This document shows, in pieces, positions 14,764 to 21,642 of a DNA stretch of 26,635 nt; within the stretch, counting starts at the first letter, position 1, and each line of letters starts with the position of its first letter. The notes under the pieces are model-generated. The model made no database searches. It was not told the origin of the DNA and was given only the letters and a program-made list of their open reading frames with translations. This DNA is from an uncultured Prevotella sp. (lineage in GTDB: Bacteria > Bacteroidota > Bacteroidia > Bacteroidales > Bacteroidaceae): positions 1 to 26,635 of the forward strand of contig CALCVT010000008.1 of assembly GCA_937906495.1 (NCBI GenBank), in the 5' to 3' direction. The position numbers and the translations under genes are program-made.

Positions 14764-15297
14764 TCAAAGTAGTTGTTCGAGTTCTTCCAGTGTTTCGGCA
14801 ACCTGGTAATAGTCTGCAGGCTGTCCGCTGATGAGTTGTTGCTCAAAAAGGTTTTTGAGTGCGCTGAGTACAGCGTTCCAGCAACCATCTACGTTAAAGA
14901 AGACGATGGGTTTTCTTTCAATGCCGATGCAAGTATTTGCCATGACGGTAAACACTTCGTCGAGTGTGCCTATACCGCCGGGCAGCGCCAAGAGTATGTC
15001 GCTTTCGCGGTTCATCATGGCTTTGCGATCTGTCAAGTCGGCACAACGAAAGGTAACATCGATGCAATCGCTTACCTGTCCGCGTTCAACAAGGATGTCG
15101 GGCACCATGCCATTCACGCGTCCGCCATGTTTTTTGACGCTTTGGGCCAGCACTTCCATGAGTCCTTTGCGTGCGCCGCCATAAACCAGCGTACGTCCGG
15201 TACGTCCGATGAGTGTTCCTACTTGTATGGCTGCCTGCCGATAGCTCTCAGGCAGATTGGTTTTTGAGGAAAGAAACACACCGATGGTGCGGTACAT
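14764..15297 (-). CDS. LOG-family Rossmann protein (TIGR00730 type)
   Basis: LOG-type proteins are nucleotide 5'-monophosphate phosphoribohydrolases. Plant and actinobacterial members release free cytokinins, and bacterial substrates are generally unproven. The motifs visible are YGGARKGLME and LALPGGIGTLDEVF, matching the family GGxxxGLM and PGGxGTxxE signatures, plus DRKAMMNRESD for the Arg/Lys pair. I chose the ATG at 15297 (MYRTIGVFLSS, 177 aa) because it begins right at the first beta strand and avoids overlap with ridA. An ATG at 15327 would add ten residues and overlap ridA by 23 bases. It lies 7 bases after ridA and is last in its operon. Confidence 0.85.
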   Translation of the reverse strand: MYRTIGVFLSSKTNLPESYRQAAIQVGTLIGRTGRTLVYGGARKGLMEVLAQSVKKHGGRVNGMVPDILVERGQVSDCIDVTFRCADLTDRKAMMNRESDILLALPGGIGTLDEVFTVMANTCIGIERKPIVFFNVDGCWNAVLSALKNLFEQQLISGQPADYYQVAETLEELEQLL

Positions 15298-15304
15298 AGC
15301 TTTT

Positions 15305-15682
15305 TTATCTAGCTGCAATACACTCAATTTCTACGCGAGCACCCTTTGGGAGGGTTTTTACGGCAACAGCCGAGCGGGCGGGGAAGGGTGCTTCGAAGAA
15401 GGTGGCATAAACTTCGTTCATTTCGGCAAAGTCGGCCATATCAGCAAGAAATACACAGGTTTTAACCACGTTGCCCATAGTCAGGCCGGCCTCTTCGAGA
15501 ATATGCTTCATATTGGTTAGCGACTGAGTGGTGAGTTCCTTAATGCCACCTTCAGCAAAGTTTCCGGTAGCGGGGTCAATGGGGAGTTGCCCTGATACGA
15601 ATACCATACCATTTGCTTCAATAGCTTGGCTGTAGGGGCCGATGGCTGCGGGAGCCTTGGCTGTTGCAATAGCTTGTTTCAT
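15305..15682 (-). CDS. ridA: RidA family enamine/imine deaminase
   Basis: RidA hydrolyses reactive enamines and imines made by PLP enzymes such as threonine dehydratase, protecting other PLP enzymes in the cytoplasm. The 125-aa product has the family features: APAAIGPYSQAI near the N terminus, FVSGQLPIDPATG, TNMKHILEEAGL, the FPARSAVAV segment and the C-terminal GARVEIECIAA with the substrate-binding Arg and Glu. Length is typical of a trimeric YjgF/RidA protein. It sits between hlyIII (61-base gap) and the LOG gene (7-base gap), so cotranscription with the latter is very likely. Confidence 0.95.
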   Translation of the reverse strand: MKQAIATAKAPAAIGPYSQAIEANGMVFVSGQLPIDPATGNFAEGGIKELTTQSLTNMKHILEEAGLTMGNVVKTCVFLADMADFAEMNEVYATFFEAPFPARSAVAVKTLPKGARVEIECIAAR

Positions 15683-15743
15683 TTGATTGTGTGATTTTAA
15701 AGGGTTATAAATTCGATAGTAGCGTGTTGTATACGCTTGATTG

Positions 15744-16376
15744 TCAGTATAATACGAGTAGTATTCCTAACCAGTGCGACACAGAGCCGAGCAATACAAA
15801 GATGTGCCAGATACCGTGATGGTAGGGGCGGTTGTCGTGGGCAAAGAACCAGGTGCCCGCTGTGTAGAAAAAGCCTTCGGCGCCAATGCAGGCCAATGCA
15901 CTGACCGAAAGTTTGGAGCACACAGGTTCGGCTATGAATACAAAAGACCAGCCCATTACCAGATATAACAGTAACGACAGTCGGGGATAGCGGTTAATGG
16001 CAGTAATCTTGTATATAGCTCCGCCAATGGCAACTAGCCAGAGTATGCTAAATACGGTCCATCCCAACACTCCGCCTACCACGCCGATGCATATCGGAGT
16101 ATATGATGCAGCAATCATTACATAAATGCTGATATGGTCAAAGATGCGCAGGAGGTTTTTGGTTTTGCCAGGCATCCACCAGTGGTAGAGCGAACTGGCT
16201 GCATACATCATCAGCATGCCGCAGGTAAAGAACGTTGTACCAAAGGCATGTTTCCAGTTGCTTGCATAGCCCAGCCTGAGTATAATCCAAGCTGTAGCCA
16301 ATGTAAAGGCCACACCTGTTAGGTGCGTTAAGGTGTTGAATCGTTCTTCTTTCGAACGTTTGCTCAGAGCATTCAT
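15744..16376 (-). CDS. Hemolysin III / PAQR family membrane protein
   Basis: This is a seven-helix inner-membrane protein of the HlyIII/PAQR superfamily, related to TrhA (YqfA). Bacterial members are linked to membrane lipid homeostasis; hemolysis is a historical label. Family motifs are present: EERFNTLTHLTG at the N terminus, SSLYHW with a nearby Lys, the helix-3 motif RIFDHISIYVMIAASYTP, and the C-terminal RPYHHGIWHIFVLLGS with the His residues expected to bind metal. I use the ATG at 16376 (MNALSKRSKEERFN, 210 aa). The alternative ATG at 16397 would lie upstream of an exact TACCTTTG promoter box at 16381-16388. That box ends 4 bases before the chosen start. Confidence 0.88.
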   Translation of the reverse strand: MNALSKRSKEERFNTLTHLTGVAFTLATAWIILRLGYASNWKHAFGTTFFTCGMLMMYAASSLYHWWMPGKTKNLLRIFDHISIYVMIAASYTPICIGVVGGVLGWTVFSILWLVAIGGAIYKITAINRYPRLSLLLYLVMGWSFVFIAEPVCSKLSVSALACIGAEGFFYTAGTWFFAHDNRPYHHGIWHIFVLLGSVSHWLGILLVLY

Positions 16377-16380
16377 GCTG

Positions 16381-16388
16381 CAAAGGTA
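16381..16388 (-). promoter_or_regulatory. Putative -7 box for hlyIII operon
   Basis: On the - strand TACCTTTG (16388 to 16381) matches the Bacteroidetes -7 consensus and ends 4 bases before the ATG at 16376. Transcription would begin at the start codon, suggesting a leaderless message. It also decides between the two possible starts. Confidence 0.5.
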
Positions 16389-16645
16389 GTGTAACACTTA
16401 GAATTAACGAACTAAAATCAGCTTTACTTTTGGGGCATATGCCTTGTCGCTTGTTGTTCTGCGCTTTGTTTATAGTCAATGTCGGTGTGCTTATGCCTTG
16501 CTGTGCCTGATGTTTTAGGTTTGTCGTCGAGGTAGTTTTCAGGAGTTTTAAACCCATGTAGCAGGTATGTACCAAAACTTTTCGTTATTTTTGCTCGCTG
16601 TTGCAGTTTGAGGGCTGCACATGAATCAACCTAAGAAATAGTGAT
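16389..16645. promoter_or_regulatory. Divergent promoter region, hlyIII and suf
   Basis: This stretch separates the divergent hlyIII and sufC genes. On the + strand TATTTTTG at 16586-16593 is an exact TAnnTTTG box, 52 bases before the sufC ATG. GGCATATGCC at 16434-16443 is a perfect 10-bp palindrome. TATGCCTTG occurs twice (16438-16446 and 16492-16500). I see no sufB and no other coding frame here. Confidence 0.45.
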
Positions 16646-17392
16646 ATGTTAGAGATAAAGAATTTGCACGCCTCTGTCGAAGGCAAGGAAATCCTTCGTG
16701 GTGTAAACCTTACTATTCGTGATGGCGAAGTGCATGTGCTTATGGGGCCGAATGGTTCTGGTAAGAGCACGTTGAGCAATGTGCTGGTAGGTAATCCCAA
16801 GTTCGAGGTTACCGAAGGCTCCATACTTTTTAACGGCAAGGACTTGCTGGCCCTTTCGCCCGAAGATCGTTCGCACGAGGGTATTTTTATGTCTTTCCAG
16901 GCACCGACCGAAATCCCAGGCGTGTCAATGACTAATTTTATGCGAGCAGCGCTCAATGCCAAGCGCAAGTACTTTGGACAGGAACCATTACCTGCAGCCG
17001 AGTTTCTCAAGTTGCTCAAGGAAAAGCGCAAACTCGTAGGTTTGGATGCTCACTTTATGAGCCGTGGAGTAAATGAAGGTTTTTCGGGAGGTGAGCGCAA
17101 GCGCAACGAAATATTCCAGATGGCTGTGCTCGAACCGCTCTTCTCCATACTCGACGAAACCGACTCTGGCCTCGATGTTGATGCTTTGCGTACGGTGGCC
17201 GAGGGCTTTAATCTGCTCCGTACACCCCAGACCAGTGCCATGGTTATTACGCATTACCAGCGTATGCTCGACTACTTGAAGCCCGACTTTGTACATGTTC
17301 TGGTAAAAGGCCAGGTTGTTAAGGAAGGTGGTCCTGAATTGGGATACGAAATCGAGGAGAAAGGATTCGATTGGATTAAAGAACAACTTTAG
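16646..17392 (+). CDS. sufC: Fe-S cluster assembly ATPase SufC
   Basis: SufC is the soluble ABC-type ATPase of the SufBCD scaffold complex, which builds Fe-S clusters in the cytoplasm. The 248-aa product has Walker A GPNGSGKST at 34-42, the Q-loop MSFQAPTEIPG, the signature FSGGERKRNE at 146-155, Walker B SILDETDSGLD at 167-177 and the switch His in VITHYQRML. The DETDSGLD form, with Thr in place of the usual Pro, is characteristic of SufC. Length is normal. It is the first gene of a sufC-sufD-sufS cluster on the + strand. The sufB gene that usually precedes it is absent. Confidence 0.96.
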   Translation: MLEIKNLHASVEGKEILRGVNLTIRDGEVHVLMGPNGSGKSTLSNVLVGNPKFEVTEGSILFNGKDLLALSPEDRSHEGIFMSFQAPTEIPGVSMTNFMRAALNAKRKYFGQEPLPAAEFLKLLKEKRKLVGLDAHFMSRGVNEGFSGGERKRNEIFQMAVLEPLFSILDETDSGLDVDALRTVAEGFNLLRTPQTSAMVITHYQRMLDYLKPDFVHVLVKGQVVKEGGPELGYEIEEKGFDWIKEQL

Positions 17393-17400
17393 TTACAGAG

Positions 17401-17434
17401 CGGGCAGCTGGAGGATGCACCCTCCAGTTGCCCG
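17401..17434 (+). other. Strong hairpin between sufC and sufD
   Basis: The 14-base arms at 17401-17414 (CGGGCAGCTGGAGG) and 17421-17434 pair fully with one G-U wobble, around a 6-nt loop. It lies 8 bases after the sufC stop and 27 bases before sufD. No U-run follows, so it more likely affects mRNA stability or processing than termination. Confidence 0.65.
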
Positions 17435-17461
17435 GTTCTGCAACCAATACCACACGACAGC

Positions 17462-18826
17462 ATGAAAAGTCATCAACAATACATCGACCTCTATCGTGAG
17501 CACGGAGCCTTGATAGCTTCGGGTAGTTGCGAGGTTCTCAATGCCCAGCGCGAAGCAGCAGCCCGGCAATTAGCCGACCAAGGTTTTCCCACCCGCAAGG
17601 TAGAGCGTTACAAATATACCAGTGCCGAGGAGGCCTTTGCGCCCGACTTCGGTCTTAATCTTAAGCGAATGGCTCCCGGGGTAAATCCTTACGAAGCCTA
17701 TAAGTGTAATGTACCCAACCTCAGTACTGCACTCTTTTTTGTGGTCAACGATGTGCCTTTTCCTGCATCAGCTGGTACGAAGGCTTCATTGCCCGAAGGG
17801 GTCGTGGTAGAATCGTTATGTCAGGCAGCCCGTAGCCATGCCGGCTTGCTTGCCCGCTACTATAATCAAGCGGCTGCTACAGACCGCGACTTCCGTACCG
17901 GACACGATGGCGTAACTTTACTCAACACCTTGCTGGCTCAGGACGGATTGTTTATTTACCTGCCCGCCGGAGTCAGACTTAAGTCTCCCATTCAGGTTGT
18001 AAATGTTTCGGCAGCCCGTATGGATATGATGAGTGTGCGCCGCATACTCATTGTAGCCGAAGAGGGTGCAGAAGGGGCAATCCTGCTGTGCGACCACGCC
18101 GAGGCTACTCACCGTTATCTCAGTACGCAAGTAGTCGAAGTGTTTGCTGCTAAAGATGCCCATATCGACCTTTACAGCATAGAGGAAACCAGTGCTTCGA
18201 ACACACGCTTCTCCACAATGTATGTAGAGCAGGAGGCTGGCAGTAAAGTGAGCTATGATGGAGTAACGTTAACTTGTGGAACCAGCCGCAATCGTTTGGA
18301 TGTGCGTTTGCGTGGCGAGGGGGCTGTGAGCGAACTCTATGGAGCTGTTATAGCTGATGGAAATCAACATGTTGACAACAACATGATTGTAGAACATCTT
18401 GCTCCTAAATGCAGCAGCGACATGCTTTATAAGTATGTGCTCGATGATGAGAGTGTCGGTGCCTTTGCCGGTAAAGTTTATGTGGCAACTGGAGCGCAGC
18501 AAACTGTATCGCAGCAAACCAATGCCAATCTGTGTGCATCGCCCACAGCACATGCCTATTCGCAGCCCATGCTCGAGATTTATGCCGATGATGTGAAGTG
18601 TAATCATGGTTCCACCATTGGAAAACTCGACGAAGGAGCTCTCTTTTATATGCGTCAGCGCGGTATTCCCGAGCAGGAAGCTCGTCTGCTTCTGCAGCAT
18701 GCTTTTGTCAACGAGGTGCTCCGCCACGTACAGATACCGCTTTTGCACGAGCGTCTTTCGCAATTGGTCAACCTCCGTTTCCGAGGCGAACTGAACAAGT
18801 GTAGAGGTTGCCGCATGTGCAAGTAA
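17462..18826 (+). CDS. sufD: Fe-S cluster assembly protein SufD
   Basis: SufD is the scaffold partner of SufB and SufC in Fe-S cluster assembly. The 454-aa product shows the SufBD beta-helix core (about residues 150-430), with FIYLPAGVRLKSPIQVVN, the SSDMLYKYVLDD segment, QQTVSQQTNANL and the ADDVKCNHGSTIGKLDEGALFYMRQRGI motif with its conserved Cys and His. The absence of SufB-type features and the position after sufC support SufD. The protein ends FRGELNKCRGCRMCK, with Cys447, Cys450 and Cys453 as a CX2CX2C cluster that E. coli SufD lacks. I think similar tails exist in other Bacteroidales, but I cannot confirm it here. sufS follows after 41 bases. Confidence 0.93.
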   Translation: MKSHQQYIDLYREHGALIASGSCEVLNAQREAAARQLADQGFPTRKVERYKYTSAEEAFAPDFGLNLKRMAPGVNPYEAYKCNVPNLSTALFFVVNDVPFPASAGTKASLPEGVVVESLCQAARSHAGLLARYYNQAAATDRDFRTGHDGVTLLNTLLAQDGLFIYLPAGVRLKSPIQVVNVSAARMDMMSVRRILIVAEEGAEGAILLCDHAEATHRYLSTQVVEVFAAKDAHIDLYSIEETSASNTRFSTMYVEQEAGSKVSYDGVTLTCGTSRNRLDVRLRGEGAVSELYGAVIADGNQHVDNNMIVEHLAPKCSSDMLYKYVLDDESVGAFAGKVYVATGAQQTVSQQTNANLCASPTAHAYSQPMLEIYADDVKCNHGSTIGKLDEGALFYMRQRGIPEQEARLLLQHAFVNEVLRHVQIPLLHERLSQLVNLRFRGELNKCRGCRMCK

Positions 18827-18867
18827 GCATTTGATTTTTCAAGTTTATTCAATAAGTTTTAATACAG

Positions 18868-20082
18868 ATGTACGATTTGACTACCGTCCGTAAGGACTTT
18901 CCCATACTCGAGCGTCAGGTTTACAACCGTCCATTGGTTTATCTTGACAATGCCGCCACTACTCAAAAACCGCGTCAGGTGGTCGAGGCCATGGTCGGCG
19001 AATACTATTCGGTGAACGCCAACGTACATCGAGGTGTTCACTACCTGTCGCAGCAGGCAACAGACTTGCATGAGGCAGCCCGCGAGCGGGTGCGCACCTT
19101 TATCAATGCACAGAGCGCGGCCGAGATTGTATTTACGCGAGGCACTACCGAGAGTTTGAACTTGGTGGCCAGTTCTTATGGCGAGGCCTTTTTGCACGAG
19201 GGCGATGAGGTGTTGCTCACTGTCATGGAGCACCATAGCAATATTGTGCCTTGGCAGTTATTGCGTGAGCGAAAAGGCATTGTACTCAAGGTTATTCCTA
19301 TGAACGATGCCGGCGAACTTGATTTAGAGGCTTATGTTCAACTCTTTACTCCGCGTACAAAACTGGTGTGTGTAGCACATGTAAGTAATGTGCTCGGAAC
19401 TGTTAATCCCGTTCGGCAAATGGCCAGGATTGCCCATGCACATGGAGCACATATCTTAGTAGATGGAGCACAGAGCGTGCCGCACTTTGCGGTTGATGTG
19501 CAAGATTTGGATTGCGACTTTCTTGTCTTTTCCGGTCATAAGGTTTATGGTCCTACAGGCATCGGGGTGCTCTATGGTCGCGAAAGTTTGCTTGAACAAA
19601 TGCCGCCCTATCAGGGAGGTGGCGAAATGATAGCCCGCGTAACCTTTGAGCATACCACCTTCGAACGCTTGCCCTTCAAGTTCGAGGCTGGTACCCCCGA
19701 CTATGTGGGTACCCATGCCCTGGCAGCAGCCATAGATTACGTAACAGCTTTGGGAATGGACAATATTCATGCTCACGAGCGTGCGGTAACAGCTTACGCT
19801 ATGGAACAGATGGCTGCCATACCGGGTATGCAACTTTACGGTACGGCTTCTGGCAAGGATGCAGTGGTTGCCTTTAATCTGGCCAACATCCATCCGCTCG
19901 ACTTGGGCACGCTGCTCGATCGCTTGGGTATTGCCATCCGCACCGGCCACCATTGTGCGCAGCCGCTCATGCAGCGTTGTGGTGTAGAGGGTATGGCCCG
20001 TGCCTCGTTTGCCCTTTATACAACCTTCGACGAGGTCGACGCCCTTGTGCGAGGCATAGATCGTGTACGTCAGATGTTCTGA
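18868..20082 (+). CDS. sufS: Cysteine desulfurase SufS (class II)
   Basis: SufS is a PLP enzyme that takes sulfur from L-cysteine as a persulfide and passes it to the SufBCD scaffold. The 404-aa product begins with YLDNAATTQKP. It has the HHSNIVPWQ segment, DGAQSVPH, the PLP Schiff-base Lys225 in SGHKVYGPTG, and the persulfide Cys363 in RTGHHCAQPL. The class II signature around the active Cys and the overall length fit SufS rather than IscS. It follows sufD by 41 bases. No sufE or sufU acceptor gene follows within the window. Confidence 0.96.
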   Translation: MYDLTTVRKDFPILERQVYNRPLVYLDNAATTQKPRQVVEAMVGEYYSVNANVHRGVHYLSQQATDLHEAARERVRTFINAQSAAEIVFTRGTTESLNLVASSYGEAFLHEGDEVLLTVMEHHSNIVPWQLLRERKGIVLKVIPMNDAGELDLEAYVQLFTPRTKLVCVAHVSNVLGTVNPVRQMARIAHAHGAHILVDGAQSVPHFAVDVQDLDCDFLVFSGHKVYGPTGIGVLYGRESLLEQMPPYQGGGEMIARVTFEHTTFERLPFKFEAGTPDYVGTHALAAAIDYVTALGMDNIHAHERAVTAYAMEQMAAIPGMQLYGTASGKDAVVAFNLANIHPLDLGTLLDRLGIAIRTGHHCAQPLMQRCGVEGMARASFALYTTFDEVDALVRGIDRVRQMF

Positions 20083-20390
20083 AGCCTTGAGTAGCGATAG
20101 CTCACTCTTTTTGTGGAGAGTAAAAACTATCAGTTCATAGACTCCATGCATATTTGTGTATATTTTTTATTCGTGAGTCTGTAGTAAATCTGTCTATTGC
20201 TGCGTCTAATAAGTAACCTTGCCTCTCAAAACGGCTGCCAGATGATATGCAGTGCCCGGATTGTGTGGAGTCTGCGTTTTGGTTTATATAGCCAGTTGCC
20301 AGAGCAAAGCGGGGCAGTTCTATGCTTATATTCCTCTTTCGAGCGGCTTGGTATTGTCGATAATTTATCATTCTTTAAAACTATACTATC
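20083..20390. other. Gene-free region between sufS and the YbjQ-like gene
   Basis: I see no supported gene here. Just after the sufS stop, ACTCT/AGAGT arms and outer GATAG/CTATC arms (20096-20131) could form a weak hairpin, possibly the end of the suf transcript. The rest is AT-rich without an exact TAnnTTTG box. Short frames running into the next gene are out of frame with it and have no family signature. Confidence 0.5.
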
Positions 20391-20708
20391 ATGCTTATTA
20401 CCACCACTCCCACCATCGAAGGTCACCCCATTCAGCAATACCATGGCGTTGTATCGGCCGAAGCCATTATCGGTGCCAACATGTTCCGCGACCTTTTTGC
20501 CAGCATTCGCGATGTTATTGGTGGCCGTTCCTCAGCCTATGAGTCAGTGCTCATCGAAGGCCGCGAAACTGCGCTTCGCGAACTTACGCAACGTGCCATG
20601 AGTTTAGGTGCAAATGCCGTTGTCGGCGTCGACTTTGACTACGAAACGGTAGGATCAGGCGGTTCCATGCTGATGATTGTTGCCACAGGTACAGCTGTAT
20701 CTATTTAA
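20391..20708 (+). CDS. YbjQ/UPF0145 family protein
   Basis: This is a small cytoplasmic protein of the YbjQ (UPF0145) family, sometimes labelled a heavy-metal-binding domain protein but without a firmly known role. The family is thought to form homopentamers. The 105-aa product shows the family pattern: an N-terminal ITTTPTIEGHPIQQYHGVV strand, GANMFRDLFASIRDVIGGRS, the ALRELTQRAMSLGANAVVGVDFDYE block, and a final MLMIVATGTAV strand. Length matches the family. It stands alone between two intergenic regions, so it is probably transcribed by itself. Confidence 0.9.
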   Translation: MLITTTPTIEGHPIQQYHGVVSAEAIIGANMFRDLFASIRDVIGGRSSAYESVLIEGRETALRELTQRAMSLGANAVVGVDFDYETVGSGGSMLMIVATGTAVSI

Positions 20709-20776
20709 GGCAACCCCTTGTTACCTTTGTACCTGTTGCCGCTCAATAGTGTTGTAGTATAAAAATAGTTATTCAT

Positions 20777-20867
20777 CCCGCTCTTTTGTTCGGTGTGTGT
20801 TCGCTGGTTGTAGGTGTCATGCTTTGCCGTGTCCGTACCAAGGCGCAATATCCGTCAAAAGAGCGGG
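20777..20867 (+). repeat. 12-bp inverted repeat with 67-nt loop
   Basis: CCCGCTCTTTTG at 20777-20788 is the exact reverse complement of 20856-20867. The right arm is followed by TTTATG. It lies between the YbjQ-like gene and rnhB, and could be a large-loop terminator or a structured RNA element. No other feature is seen in this 206-base gap. Confidence 0.55.
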
Positions 20868-20914
20868 TTTATGTATGTGCGTACTCATAGCGCCATCGTA
20901 TAGTTTTCATAGTT

Positions 20915-21520
20915 ATGCTTCTATCCCTATATAATAAAGAGCGTTTGGTTGAGGCCGGATGCGATGAGGCCGGGCGCGGTTGCCTGGCCGGTAGTGTTTA
21001 TGCTGCAGCAGTAATCTTTCCGCCCGATTATGTCAATGCCGAACTTAACGACTCCAAGCAGCTCACAGCTAAACGCCGTTACCGTTTGCGCCAGGTTATA
21101 GAGCGCGATGCCCTTGCCTGGGCCTTGGGTGTGGTAACTCCGTCCGAAATCGATGAGTTGAACATACTCAATGCCTCAATTTTAGCCATGCACCGTGCAC
21201 TCGATGCTTTAACCCTTCGGCCGGAATTTGTAATTGTTGATGGAAACCGTTTCAAGCCCTACGGCCAATTACCGCATCAAACCATTGTAAAGGGCGATGG
21301 TAAGTATCTGTCTATTGCAGCCGCCTCAATTTTGGCCAAGACCTATCGCGACGACTATATGTGTCAACTTCACGAAGCGTATCCTTATTATGGTTGGAAT
21401 CATAATGCAGGCTATCCGACAAAGGAACACCGTGCCGGAATAGCAACACATGGTTTGACACCTTATCACCGTTTGAGTTTTGCCGGACTAAACGAGCCGC
21501 AATTACCTTTTACCGATTGA
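20915..21520 (+). CDS. rnhB: Ribonuclease HII
   Basis: RNase HII cuts the RNA strand of RNA-DNA hybrids and removes single ribonucleotides from DNA. The 201-aa product has the catalytic Asp17-Glu18 in CDEAGRGCLAG, the LNDSKQLTAKRR motif, Asp109 in IVDGNRF, KGDGKYLSIAAASILAK, and YRDD at 144-147 for the fourth acidic residue. These are the DEDD set of type 2 RNase H. The length is normal. A textbook terminator follows at 21577-21610, separating it from topA. Confidence 0.95.
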   Translation: MLLSLYNKERLVEAGCDEAGRGCLAGSVYAAAVIFPPDYVNAELNDSKQLTAKRRYRLRQVIERDALAWALGVVTPSEIDELNILNASILAMHRALDALTLRPEFVIVDGNRFKPYGQLPHQTIVKGDGKYLSIAAASILAKTYRDDYMCQLHEAYPYYGWNHNAGYPTKEHRAGIATHGLTPYHRLSFAGLNEPQLPFTD

Positions 21521-21576
21521 TGAGAGTGCCTGTTAACGAGGTGCACATCAACTATAACTTATAAAATAAGGAGCTA

Positions 21577-21610
21577 CGGGAGTGATTTTCATTCATTCCC
21601 GTTTTTTTTT
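21577..21610 (+). terminator. Intrinsic terminator of rnhB
   Basis: CGGGAGTGA at 21577-21585 pairs with TCATTCCCG at 21593-21601 (one G-U), with a 7-nt loop, and is followed at once by nine T residues. The topA promoter box starts 3 bases later. Confidence 0.9.
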
Positions 21611-21612
21611 CC

Positions 21613-21620
21613 TACTTTTG
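21613..21620 (+). promoter_or_regulatory. Putative -7 box for topA
   Basis: TACTTTTG is an exact TAnnTTTG match, 22 bases before the topA ATG. The T-rich stretch about 22 bases upstream (TTTTC at 21586-21590) could stand in for the -33 element. It lies directly after the rnhB terminator. Confidence 0.6.
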
Positions 21621-21642
21621 CACGCAGAAATAAAAAACACCT

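Noticed and set aside
19456..20151. 231-aa open frame on the - strand
   Set aside because: It overlaps sufS on the other strand, and the sufS frame has full PLP and Cys motifs.
20197..20601. 134-aa + strand frame before and across the YbjQ-like gene
   Set aside because: Out of frame with the clearly conserved YbjQ-like product, and low-complexity in places; no family match recognised.
8126..20867. A shared sequence family for the long-loop hairpins (8126, 14679, 20777)
   Set aside because: Loops share only short words such as TTGCCG and the arms are unrelated, so I cannot support a common repeat family from three examples by eye.
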